This document shows, piece after piece, positions 1 to 10,538 of a DNA stretch of 64,000 bases (the stretch's first letter is position 1; each line of letters begins with the position of its first letter). The position numbers and the translations under genes were made by a program. Source of the stretch: Campylobacter lari subsp. concheus (lineage in GTDB: Bacteria > Campylobacterota > Campylobacteria > Campylobacterales > Campylobacteraceae); NCBI RefSeq assembly GCF_008245025.1, contig NZ_CP043426.1, forward strand, positions 124,001-188,000, in the 5' to 3' direction. The notes beneath the pieces were generated by a model. The model was given only the letters and a program-made list of their open reading frames with translations. It had not been told where the DNA came from and made no database searches.

Positions 1-293
1 ATACATCAAGTATAGGCGTGGCATTTGGACTTTTAGTTTTTATAAATGAGTAGGTATCATGCCAGTTAATACTTTTGTATATATCTAGAGTGGTTTGCTC
101 TTCAGAGCCATCAAGGTTAATGTAAGTAATGGTAATATTTTTTAAAATTCTCGCATCAGAATTAAAGTTAAAATCTTGCCTTTGAAAAGGACTAAGTTTT
201 GCAAATTCGGTATTTTTTTGTTCTATATTATTATCAAAAGGATTATCTTTTGCATTTAAAAATACACAAGAAAGTAAAAACAATATAAAAAAT

Positions 294-304
<11 letters not shown>
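1..304 (-). CDS. Exported protein, N-terminal part only (possibly CgpA-like)
   Basis: The gene runs off the left edge, so only about the first 101 codons are visible. It starts at ATG 304 and opens with a hydrophobic signal peptide (MRIKFFILFLLSCVFLNA), so the product should be periplasmic or membrane anchored. The rest of the visible part is polar and has no motif I recognise with certainty. By position downstream of eno and the FtsB-like gene it corresponds to C. jejuni Cj1670c, the periplasmic glycoprotein CgpA; this is synteny from memory. No D/E-x-N-x-S/T sequon lies in the visible part. The start overlaps the preceding gene by 11 bases, which implies cotranscription and coupled translation. 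Confidence 0.6.
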
Positions 305-2853
<2,549 letters not shown>

Positions 2854-2883
2854 GCTTGTTAATCCTTTTATAATATGTTTAAA

Positions 2884-2892
2884 ATTGTATCA
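2884..2892 (-). promoter_or_regulatory. Candidate recA promoter (extended -10)
   Basis: On the minus strand TGATACAAT forms an extended -10 element, giving a start site near 2877 and a leader of roughly 24 bases before the recA ATG at 2853. Campylobacter sigma70 promoters usually lack a clear -35 box, so the call rests on this element alone. Confidence 0.5.
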
Positions 2893-2927
2893 AAAAGAAA
2901 TTTAATATAAGTTTTTATTTTGAATTT

Positions 2928-2936
2928 TGCTAAAAT
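2928..2936 (+). promoter_or_regulatory. Candidate mqnD promoter (extended -10)
   Basis: TGCTAAAAT is an extended -10 element, 27 bases before the mqnD ATG, with an AAGGAA ribosome site in between. It is back to back with the recA promoter in the 110-base divergent gap. Confidence 0.5.
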
Positions 2937-2963
2937 ACTTTTTTAAATTTTTCAAGGAAAAAA

Positions 2964-3827
2964 ATGAATAAAAAAATTAGCGTAGCGCACTCTCCTGATG
3001 CTGATGATATTTTTATGTATATGGCGATTAAATTTGGTTGGGTTGGGAATGCTTATGAGTATGAAAATACAGCCTTGGATATACAAACTTTAAATGAACT
3101 TGCATTAGAAAATATATACGATGTTAGTGCGATATCTTTTGCACTTTATCCTTTGATAGCTAGTGAATATGCTTTATTAAAAACTGCTGTGAGTTTTGGC
3201 GAGGGTTATGGGCCAAAGCTTATTAAGAAAAAAGATAAAAAATTAAAGCCAAATTTTAAAGTTGCTTTAAGTGGAGCGCACACTACTAATGCTTTAATCT
3301 TTCGTATAAAATACCCACAAGCTAGGATAATTTATAAGAATTTTTTAGAGATTGAAAAAGCTGTTTTAGAAAATGAGGTTGATGCGGGAGTGCTTATACA
3401 TGAGAGTATTTTAGAATTTGATTCTGGTTTGTGTGTTGAGGCTGAACTTTGGGATATTTGGCAAGAATTAGCTAAGGATGATTTGCCTTTACCTTTGGGT
3501 GGTATGGCGCTTAGAAGATCTTTACCACTTAATGATGCTATAGCGGTTGAAAAAGATTTGATTAAAGCAGTAGAAGTAGCTGATCATAATAGAAAAATCT
3601 TAGCTTCCATGCTTTTAGAGCGTAATTTAATACGCGTTGATGCACAAAAACTTGATGTGTATTTAAATTTATATGCGAATAAAAACTCTATAAATATGAA
3701 CGATAAACAATACAATGCCATAGATAAGCTTTTTGAGCTTGGGTTTAATCATGGATTTTATGAGAAATTAATAAAAAGCAAAGATTATCTTATACCTAGT
3801 GAGTATGAAGAATTTAGAAATTCTTGA
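2964..3827 (+). CDS. mqnD: 1,4-dihydroxy-6-naphthoate synthase (menaquinone, futalosine route)
   Basis: MqnD converts the cyclic dehypoxanthinyl futalosine-derived intermediate to 1,4-dihydroxy-6-naphthoate, a late step of the futalosine route to menaquinone, the only quinone of Campylobacter respiration. The 287-residue protein has the family's N-terminal SPDADD motif at residues 10-15, a periplasmic-binding-protein-like fold without a signal peptide, and the PLPLGGMALRR stretch near residue 175. It stands divergent from recA and is followed after 26 bases by fliQ, which may share its transcript. The nucleosidase at 51175 provides another step of the same pathway. Confidence 0.92.
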   Translation: MNKKISVAHSPDADDIFMYMAIKFGWVGNAYEYENTALDIQTLNELALENIYDVSAISFALYPLIASEYALLKTAVSFGEGYGPKLIKKKDKKLKPNFKVALSGAHTTNALIFRIKYPQARIIYKNFLEIEKAVLENEVDAGVLIHESILEFDSGLCVEAELWDIWQELAKDDLPLPLGGMALRRSLPLNDAIAVEKDLIKAVEVADHNRKILASMLLERNLIRVDAQKLDVYLNLYANKNSINMNDKQYNAIDKLFELGFNHGFYEKLIKSKDYLIPSEYEEFRNS

Positions 3828-3853
3828 TAGAATTTAAATTTTAAGGAGTAAAT

Positions 3854-4120
3854 ATGGAAAGTACTTTAGTAGCCTTGGGTGTACAAACTTTTAAAATCAC
3901 ACTTATGCTTTCTTTACCTATGCTTTTAGCAGGACTTATTGCAGGGCTTATTATAAGTATTTTTCAAGCTGTAACGCAAATTAATGAAGCTACGCTTTCT
4001 TTTGTGCCAAAAATTCTACTTGTTGTTGTGGTGATAGTATTTTTAATGCCTTGGATGATAAGTTCCATGATTGATTTTACAACGAATATTTTAAATCAAA
4101 TTCCAAGCTTTATTCGATGA
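3854..4120 (+). CDS. fliQ: Flagellar export apparatus protein FliQ
   Basis: FliQ is a small two-helix membrane protein of the flagellar type III export gate (FliPQR). The 88 residues contain two hydrophobic segments, about 12-40 and 50-80, and the family motif GLIAGLIISIFQAVTQINEATLSFVPK shown here only by its core QAVTQINE. A good ribosome site (AAGGAG) precedes the ATG. Its stop overlaps the murB start by four bases (ATGA), an unusual but conserved Campylobacter pairing of a flagellar gene with a cell-wall gene. Confidence 0.95.
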   Translation: MESTLVALGVQTFKITLMLSLPMLLAGLIAGLIISIFQAVTQINEATLSFVPKILLVVVVIVFLMPWMISSMIDFTTNILNQIPSFIR

Positions 4121-4893
4121 TTATTGATTTTTCTAAGTATTCTTCTGTGCGTATAGGCGAGAGCTTTGAAGTGCAAGTGCTTGAAGAGCTTTGTGAATTT
4201 GATGGTTTTTTAATAGGTGGGGCAAATAATCTTTTAATCTCTCCAAAATCCAAAAAACTAGGAATTTTAGGGAAAAGTTTTGATTATATTAAAATTTTAG
4301 AGCAAAATGAAAAAGGTATGTTTTTAGAGATAGGTTCTAGTGTGAAATCTTTTAAAATGTATCATTTTGCTAAAGAAAATAACCTAAAAGGCTTTGAGTT
4401 TTTAAGAAATATCCCAGGAACTTTGGGTGGTATTTTAAAAATGAACGCAGGATTAAAAGATGAGGATATTAGTAAAAACTTAATCAGTATTCGCACTTTT
4501 AATCAAGAAATTTTAAAACAAAATATTGCTTTTGCTTATAGGTTTAATCCTATTAAAGAAGTGATGTTTAGTGCGAAGTTTTTTTTAGAATATGGCTTTG
4601 ATCCAGTTAAAGATGAACTTTTAAAAAATGCAAGAAAAAATCAACCCAAAGGCGCTAGTTTTGGTTCTATTTTTAAAAATCCCAAAAACGATCATGCAGG
4701 AAGGTTGATAGAAGCAGTTAATCTTAAAGGTTTTAGTAAAAATGATGCGATGTTTAGTAATGAACATGCAAATTTTTTAATCAATAAAAAACACGCTAGT
4801 TTTGATGATGCTATATTTTTGATAGAGCTTGCCAAAAAAAGAGTTTTTGAAGAATTTGGGATTGTTTTAGAAGAAGAAGTGGTAATTATATAG
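4117..4893 (+). CDS. murB: UDP-N-acetylenolpyruvoylglucosamine reductase
   Basis: MurB is the FAD-dependent cytoplasmic enzyme that reduces UDP-GlcNAc-enolpyruvate to UDP-MurNAc in peptidoglycan synthesis. The 258 residues are the short epsilonproteobacterial type. FAD-binding motifs are GGANNLLI near residue 34 and IPGTLGGILKMNAG near 105; the catalytic serine lies in GASFGSIFKNP near 186; the C-terminal SNEHANFLIN motif is present. The start overlaps fliQ (ATGA). The 3' end overlaps the convergent exported-protein gene by eight bases, so there is no room for a terminator outside coding sequence. Confidence 0.95.
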   Translation: MIIDFSKYSSVRIGESFEVQVLEELCEFDGFLIGGANNLLISPKSKKLGILGKSFDYIKILEQNEKGMFLEIGSSVKSFKMYHFAKENNLKGFEFLRNIPGTLGGILKMNAGLKDEDISKNLISIRTFNQEILKQNIAFAYRFNPIKEVMFSAKFFLEYGFDPVKDELLKNARKNQPKGASFGSIFKNPKNDHAGRLIEAVNLKGFSKNDAMFSNEHANFLINKKHASFDDAIFLIELAKKRVFEEFGIVLEEEVVII

Positions 4894-5536
4894 TATTTTT
4901 AATATCTTCATAAACAATTGTAGCTATCTCTTGGACTAATTCTTGATAAGATTTATTTTTATTATTTGTACTAAATTGAGTATTGATAGCAAGAATTTTA
5001 TGATCTTTTAATTTTTTTGTTTTAGCATTAAAAAGTTTGTACTCTATGTCGGCTTTGACTTCAAAATTTGAAAAAAGCAAGAAATTTTGTTGAATTGCTT
5101 GAATGCTTTTTAAATCTAGTAAAATAATAAAATCAGCCTTTTTAAAACGATTAAATTCTAAAAACTCACTTGCATTGATGAAATTTTTATTTTTTTGCAA
5201 GATATTTTGGCTATTGATATAAGTTTGATTTTCTTTTTGACTAAGCAAGGTGAAATTATTTTGCTTATTTAAAATAGCACTTAATGCTTTTAGTGTGTCT
5301 TTTGCCATGGTTTTAGCATCAATTTTTAAGTTTGAAAAATAAAAATTATATTCTTTTTCATAACTTGGTACTAAAGCTAAGGTACTAATATGTGAGAGTT
5401 TGTCGTAATTTATATTTTGTTCAAGATTGATGATATTAAAATCATCGTTATTTTGTAATTTGATGATTTTTTTATTCGCAAAAGAGTTAGCATAAATAGC
5501 ACTTAAAAAACAAAAAAATACTAAAAAAAATCTCAC
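4886..5536 (-). CDS. Exported protein of unknown function (Cj1680c-like)
   Basis: A 216-residue protein with a clear signal peptide (residues 1-16, ending in AIYA) that suggests a periplasmic location. The body alternates beta-strand and helix-like stretches, with a phrase FKKADFIILLDLKS that resembles the core strand of CsgG/TolB-N-like periplasmic domains, but I cannot assign a family. It starts with GTG, overlapping the cysQ stop as TAGTG, so it is coupled to cysQ. Position downstream of cysQ matches C. jejuni Cj1680c. Confidence 0.75.
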   Translation of the reverse strand: MRFFLVFFCFLSAIYANSFANKKIIKLQNNDDFNIINLEQNINYDKLSHISTLALVPSYEKEYNFYFSNLKIDAKTMAKDTLKALSAILNKQNNFTLLSQKENQTYINSQNILQKNKNFINASEFLEFNRFKKADFIILLDLKSIQAIQQNFLLFSNFEVKADIEYKLFNAKTKKLKDHKILAINTQFSTNNKNKSYQELVQEIATIVYEDIKNTI

Positions 5537-6294
5537 TAAAAACCTTTTAATTTAAATTCATTCTTAGCAAAAGCTATAAAACTTGGAAGTTTAAAATCAG
5601 AACTATTATAATCTAAAGCCTTTTTATTAAAATCATATAAAATTCCACCATTTTGTTTAACTAAAAAATCTCCCGCAGCTATATCCCAAGCTTTTGGACC
5701 ACCAAAACGCGGGTAAATTCCAGCTTTTGCTTCAAGTAAATATACAAATTTCAAAGCAGATGAAACCTTAATACCCTCAAGATGATTTTGAATGAAAAAA
5801 TCTTCATTATTATCATGATTTTTAGAGTAAAGGGCTATATTTTTAACTTTTTCATATTGCGCTAAACTAAGATTTAAAATTTTATCATTTTTATAAACCT
5901 TAGTATGAACATGTGCATAATAAAATGCATTATTTTCTACATCACCTATGAGTGAAAGTATAGGGGTGTTTTTATGGATTAATGCAATTAAAACACAATA
6001 TTCTTTATCTTTTTTAGCATAAGATTTAGTGCCATCAAGTGGATCTATAAGCCAAAAATATTCTAAGTTTTTTCTTTCTTCATAAGAAAGTATATTTTCT
6101 TCAGAGCATATAGCTATATTGCTTGAAGCTAAAATCTCACTAATAGCTTCATTAGATTTTATATCAGCTAAACCTACCGGAGAATCATCGTCTTTAAGCC
6201 ACAAGGTATTTTTATCCTTATATTCAAGTAATACTTTAGAGGCTTCCTTGCCTGCTTTTAAGGCTAATTCTAAAAGTGTGTCTAAATTTTTCAT
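5536..6294 (-). CDS. cysQ: 3'(2'),5'-bisphosphate nucleotidase, CysQ family
   Basis: A metal-dependent phosphatase of the inositol monophosphatase superfamily, expected to hydrolyse 3'-phosphoadenosine 5'-phosphate to AMP and phosphate, with sulfate assimilation or RNA turnover as the physiological setting. The metal site is visible as the glutamate in ICSEEN, then WLIDPLDGTKSYAK (residues about 82-95) and the second motif AWDIAAGDFLV near residue 202. The 252-residue length is normal. The next gene begins inside the stop codon, so the two form an operon. Substrate assignment is by family, since several IMPase subfamilies share these motifs. Confidence 0.85.
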   Translation of the reverse strand: MKNLDTLLELALKAGKEASKVLLEYKDKNTLWLKDDDSPVGLADIKSNEAISEILASSNIAICSEENILSYEERKNLEYFWLIDPLDGTKSYAKKDKEYCVLIALIHKNTPILSLIGDVENNAFYYAHVHTKVYKNDKILNLSLAQYEKVKNIALYSKNHDNNEDFFIQNHLEGIKVSSALKFVYLLEAKAGIYPRFGGPKAWDIAAGDFLVKQNGGILYDFNKKALDYNSSDFKLPSFIAFAKNEFKLKGF

Positions 6295-6333
6295 AAATAA
6301 AGTATAGCAATTTTATATAAATACTTAGTAGAA

Positions 6334-7512
6334 TTATTTTCTACTAAGATTATTGATAAATTTAATTAAGCTAATGGCTAAAATTGCTTCAAGTAAAGCA
6401 GTAAGTACTAGTCCTGAGTATATATCTTGAGTGATGATATTGGTTTGATAAGAAAGCGTAGCTACTGCTATGAGTAAGGTTAGTGGCATAGAATGACTTA
6501 GGCCAAATAAAAAGGTATTTTTTAAACCAAGTATTTTTACAAAAGTCATAGCACAGAGTATCCTTAGTCCTATCATAAAGGCAGTTAGTGAAAAAGCTAT
6601 GAGTAAAACTTGAGGGTTTAAAAGCATTTGGAGTTTAAAACTTGAGCCTATATAGATGAAAAATATGGGGATTAAAAAGCCATAACCAAAACTAGAAAGT
6701 TTATGTTCAAGATCTTTTTTATGATCAAAAAAAGTAGCTATAAATGAACCTGCTATAAAAGCTCCAAGTGCAACTTCAAGTTTAAAATAAATCATAATAG
6801 CAACTATGGCTATGAAAATTGCCATGCAAAATCTTATATCTTTTTCGTTTTGATCCTGCCAAGGCATGAGTATGGTTTTAAGCTGCGGATACCACCAAAA
6901 AAGCACTTCTAAAAATTTAAATCCAAAAATACAAAGTGCTAAAAATCCTACTAAATATAATAAATTTTGAGTGAGTGAGAAAAGATCGGCTCCTTTTCCC
7001 AAAAACGCTGCAGTTATGGTAAGCAAAACTATGCTTACAACTTCAGCCAAAGTGGCTACCACCATAGATATATTAAGCCACTCACAGTTTTTGCCAAAAT
7101 CTCTATAAAGCGTTGAGAGTAAACCCACGCTCATAACAGGTATGATAATGACAAAAATATAAGAAATATCTATACTTTCAATTGCTAAAACACTAAAAGC
7201 ATATAAAAGTATAATGTAGATAAAAGCCTTATTAAGTAAGCTTCTTTCTGTGTTTAAAAAGGTTTTAAGATTAACTTCCATACCCGCAATAAACATAAGA
7301 TAATAAAATCCTGCATTAGCTAAAAGCTTAAAATTCTCACTCTCGCCTATAAAACCCAAAAATCCTATAAAAGAACCAAGCATAATTTCAGTGGCTGAAA
7401 GAGGGAGTTTTAAAAATTTAGCAATATAAGGTGAAGTAAGTAAACATCCTGCTACGACTAATAAAATTTTTAAATCCGTAGCAGCTTGAGCATCAATGGC
7501 ATGAGCTAGCAA
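6334..7512 (-). CDS. Cation:proton antiporter, CPA2 (KefB-like) membrane domain
   Basis: A 392-residue integral membrane protein with about 12 hydrophobic segments, matching the Na+/H+ exchanger domain of the CPA2 family. The phrase ALGAFIAGSFIATFF and the preceding KLEVALGAF are typical of the transport core. There is no C-terminal TrkA-N domain, so it is not a full KefB/KefC; the ion (Na+ or K+) cannot be told from sequence. It begins with TTG at 7512, as the frame is closed by TAA upstream and the next Met is deep in the membrane domain. It overlaps the bioB 3' end by 20 bases and is probably the last gene of topA-bioB-antiporter. Confidence 0.85.
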   Translation of the reverse strand: MLAHAIDAQAATDLKILLVVAGCLLTSPYIAKFLKLPLSATEIMLGSFIGFLGFIGESENFKLLANAGFYYLMFIAGMEVNLKTFLNTERSLLNKAFIYIILLYAFSVLAIESIDISYIFVIIIPVMSVGLLSTLYRDFGKNCEWLNISMVVATLAEVVSIVLLTITAAFLGKGADLFSLTQNLLYLVGFLALCIFGFKFLEVLFWWYPQLKTILMPWQDQNEKDIRFCMAIFIAIVAIMIYFKLEVALGAFIAGSFIATFFDHKKDLEHKLSSFGYGFLIPIFFIYIGSSFKLQMLLNPQVLLIAFSLTAFMIGLRILCAMTFVKILGLKNTFLFGLSHSMPLTLLIAVATLSYQTNIITQDIYSGLVLTALLEAILAISLIKFINNLSRK

Positions 7513-8329
7513 AGCTAAATCCCATTTGTTTTAGTTTTTGTATGTCTTTGCTAGGTTCTTCGCCTTTAGTTGTAAGATAATCACCCACTACTATAGCACT
7601 AGCTCCTGCATTAAAAATTTCATATTGTCTTTCCTTTAACACTACCTCTCTACCACCTGCTACCATGATATGTGTATTTGGTAAGTCTTTTTTAGTATCT
7701 TTGATGATATTTAAAGCCTCATCAGGATCAAGTAAAGCTTGTTTGAGTTTTAAATTTTCATTTGGTATGAAAAAATTAATTGGTGAAGAAAAAGGATCAA
7801 GCTCTTTTAAGCTTGCTCTAAAACTTTTTCTATCAGCTTCGCTTTCTCCAAGACCATAAATTCCACCACAACAAAGCATTAAACCTGCTTCTTTGGCATA
7901 AAGATTAGTCTGAAATCTTTGTTCCCAAGTATGCGTAGAGCAAATATTTGGGAAAAATTCTTTGGAAGTTTCTAGATTATGATTATATGAAAAAATTCCT
8001 GCTTTTTTTAATTCTTTGAGTTGCTCTAAATTTGCTATGCCATTGCAAGCTATGAGTAAAAGTCCTTCTACTTCTTTTTGCACTGCATGGGCCACTTTAC
8101 ACACATACTCAAGTTTTTCATTATCAAGTCCAGCACCAGCTGTAACTAAACAAAAACCCAAGGCTTCATTTTTTTTAGCCATTTTAGCTTCTAAAACAAT
8201 TTGGTCTATATCTTTTCTTTTATATTTATTGATGTTGGTTTTCACATGAGCACTTTGAGTGCAGTATTTACAATCTTCCCCACATCCTCCGCTTGCTATA
8301 TTAGATATAGCACAAAGCATAATTTGCAT
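7493..8329 (-). CDS. bioB: Biotin synthase
   Basis: BioB is a radical SAM enzyme that inserts sulfur into dethiobiotin, the last step of biotin synthesis. The SAM-cluster motif CxxxCxxC is at C16, C20 and C23 counted from the chosen start; the second-cluster region with cysteines in ICSTHTW and LMLCCGGIYGLGES is present. I chose ATG 8329, which overlaps the topA stop as TAATG and has AAGGAAAT just upstream, giving 278 residues; upstream Met codons inside topA would only add a non-conserved leader. Biotin feeds AccB and the ligase BirA encoded at 37101. Confidence 0.95.
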   Translation of the reverse strand: MQIMLCAISNIASGGCGEDCKYCTQSAHVKTNINKYKRKDIDQIVLEAKMAKKNEALGFCLVTAGAGLDNEKLEYVCKVAHAVQKEVEGLLLIACNGIANLEQLKELKKAGIFSYNHNLETSKEFFPNICSTHTWEQRFQTNLYAKEAGLMLCCGGIYGLGESEADRKSFRASLKELDPFSSPINFFIPNENLKLKQALLDPDEALNIIKDTKKDLPNTHIMVAGGREVVLKERQYEIFNAGASAIVVGDYLTTKGEEPSKDIQKLKQMGFSFASSCH

Positions 8330-10413
8330 TAGATTTCCTTTTTGATTTTGCATTTTAAGCACTCTAAAAACGTGCCTTTTTTAAGTTCTTTGATGATCAA
8401 AGTTTCGCCACACTCGCTACATTTTTCTTCACTTGGTTTGTATTTGCTTATATAGTTGCATTTTGGATAAGCACTACAACCATAAAATTTACCACGCTTA
8501 GAAAAGCGCTCTACGATTTCACCTTCTTGACAGCTTGGACATTTTATACCTATGGTATTAAGTTTTTTCTCGTTTTTTTCTTCATTTTGTGTTTCTTGTT
8601 TTAAATTTCTTGAGTATTTACATTTTGGAAAATTTAAGCAAGCTATAAATTCTCCATATCTTCCTTTTCTTATAGCAAGTTCTCCACCACAATCAGGGCA
8701 GGTTTCATCTAATTTTGTAAAAGTTTTTTGGCTTTTTATATTTTTTTTGCCCTCATCAATTTTTCTCATAAAAGGAAAATAAAACTCTCTTAGAACTTCT
8801 TGCCAGTCCATTTTGCCTTCTGCGATAATATCGAGTTTATCTTCCATTTTAGAAGTAAAATCACTATCTACTATATCACTAAAGTTTTGTTCTAAAACTT
8901 CTGTTACAACAAAGGCTATTTCATTGGGTATGATTTGCTTTTTATCTATATGTACATATTCTCTTGCACTAAGTAAAGAGATGGTTGGAGCATAAGTAGA
9001 AGGGCGTCCTATACCGAGATTTTCTAGCTTTTTAACAAGTCCAGCTTCAGAATATCTTGAAGGTGGTTCGGTCAAATGTGAATTTAATTCTATATTTTGA
9101 ATATGAAGCGTATCTTCTAGCTTTAAATTGGGTAAAATTTTATCTTTATCCATATCTCCATATACTTTATAATGCCCATCAAATAAAATTTTTCTACCAC
9201 TTATTTTAAAACTTGCTTCGTTTGATTTTGCATATACATTTTGGGTTTGGGATATTGCAGGATTCATCTGCGAAGCTAAAAAGCGATTGTATATTAAAGT
9301 ATATAATCTCGCTTCATCTTTTTCTAAAAACTCACTTGCAAGTTTTGGAGTAAAGCTAAGATTAGTTGGTCTTATAGCTTCATGTGCCTCTTGAGCGCCT
9401 TTGCTTTTAGTGGTGTAAATATTTGCTTTGCTTGGTAAATATTCTTTACCAAATTCGTTTTTGATGAGCTTTCTTACTTCTTCTAAAGCTTCTTTTGCAA
9501 TATTTAAGCTATCTGTTCTCATGTAGGTTATTACGCCCATGATACCTTGATGAGTTTTTACACCCTCATAAAGCTTTTGAGCAATCATCATGGTTTTTTT
9601 AGGGTTAAAACCTAAACGATTGCTTGCACTTTGCTGCAGGGTTGAGGTCATAAAAGGAGCTTGTGGGGCTATTTTTCTATCTTTACTTTCTATATCTTTT
9701 ATTTTAAAACTAGTATTTTTACAATTTTCAAATATAAGCTTAGCTCTATCTTCATTAGTTAGGCTAAGTTTTTCTATCTTTTGATTTTGAAATTCGATTA
9801 ATTCTGCTTGCAAGTCTTTCTCAAAAATCATATCTATACTAAAGTATTTTAAAGGTATAAAAGCCTTGATCTCTCTTTCTCTGTCGACAATGATTTTTAA
9901 AGCCGCACTTTGCACGCGTCCAGCGCTTAGACCTTTTTGAATTTTTTGATTTAATAAAGGACTTAGTTTATAACCCACTATGCGATCAAGCAAGCGTCTA
10001 GTTTGCTGAGCATTGACACTGTTTATATTTAAAGATCTTGGATTTTTTAAAGCATTTTCTATAGCACTTTTAGTGATTTCATGAAAAACTATACGTGGTA
10101 GAGAATTTTCATCTTTGTTGATAGCTTTAGCAATATGATAAGCTATAGCCTCTCCTTCGCGATCCTCATCGGTTGCAAGGTAGATGGTTTTAGCTTTTTT
10201 AGCTTTTTCTTTGAGTTCTTTTACTAAGTTTGAATGATCATTTGAAATTCTATATTCAGGTTTAAAGTTTTCATCTTCTATTTTTATACCAAAGCTAGTT
10301 TTAGGCAAATCTCTAATGTGCCCTTTAGAGGCTATTACTTCATAGTCTTTACCTAAAAAATTACCTATAGTTTTAGCTTTGGCAGGTGATTCTACTATGA
10401 TTAAATTTTTCAT
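8329..10413 (-). CDS. topA: DNA topoisomerase I
   Basis: Type IA topoisomerase that relaxes negative supercoils in the cytoplasm. The 694-residue protein shows the TOPRIM domain at the N-terminus (LIIVESPAKAKTI, then ATDEDREGEAIAYH with the metal-binding acidic residues near 80-90), the catalytic tyrosine in GVITYMRTDS near residue 298, and three C-terminal zinc-ribbon motifs (CPDCGG...CLNFPKC, CPSC...CSAYPKC, CSECG...CLKC). It is the first gene of a left-going run with bioB and the antiporter, each joined by overlap. A 125-base gap separates it from the divergent Maf gene. Confidence 0.98.
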   Translation of the reverse strand: MKNLIIVESPAKAKTIGNFLGKDYEVIASKGHIRDLPKTSFGIKIEDENFKPEYRISNDHSNLVKELKEKAKKAKTIYLATDEDREGEAIAYHIAKAINKDENSLPRIVFHEITKSAIENALKNPRSLNINSVNAQQTRRLLDRIVGYKLSPLLNQKIQKGLSAGRVQSAALKIIVDREREIKAFIPLKYFSIDMIFEKDLQAELIEFQNQKIEKLSLTNEDRAKLIFENCKNTSFKIKDIESKDRKIAPQAPFMTSTLQQSASNRLGFNPKKTMMIAQKLYEGVKTHQGIMGVITYMRTDSLNIAKEALEEVRKLIKNEFGKEYLPSKANIYTTKSKGAQEAHEAIRPTNLSFTPKLASEFLEKDEARLYTLIYNRFLASQMNPAISQTQNVYAKSNEASFKISGRKILFDGHYKVYGDMDKDKILPNLKLEDTLHIQNIELNSHLTEPPSRYSEAGLVKKLENLGIGRPSTYAPTISLLSAREYVHIDKKQIIPNEIAFVVTEVLEQNFSDIVDSDFTSKMEDKLDIIAEGKMDWQEVLREFYFPFMRKIDEGKKNIKSQKTFTKLDETCPDCGGELAIRKGRYGEFIACLNFPKCKYSRNLKQETQNEEKNEKKLNTIGIKCPSCQEGEIVERFSKRGKFYGCSAYPKCNYISKYKPSEEKCSECGETLIIKELKKGTFLECLKCKIKKEI

Positions 10414-10500
10414 TATTTTCCTTGTGAGGATTAAAATTAATAAAAGTGTATAAAAAAAAGTTAAATTTTTTGCTTAGAAATATTTTTAAATGAAATACAA

Positions 10501-10506
10501 TATAAT
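10501..10506 (+). promoter_or_regulatory. Candidate -10 element for the Maf gene at 10539
   Basis: TATAAT lies 33 bases before the ATG in a run of A and T. No -35 box, sigma54 or sigma28 element is evident. The gap 10414-10538 otherwise holds only AT-rich sequence. Confidence 0.45.
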
Positions 10507-10538
10507 ATCAAAATTTAATTTCATTATAGGATATAATA

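Noticed and set aside
8330..8362. Longer BioB N-terminus starting inside topA
   Set aside because: ATG 8329 has the ribosome site and gives the usual 278 residues.
10480..10500. Sigma54 promoter before the Maf gene at 10539
   Set aside because: A TTGCTT is present, but the base pair at the -24 position ten bases upstream is GT, not GG.
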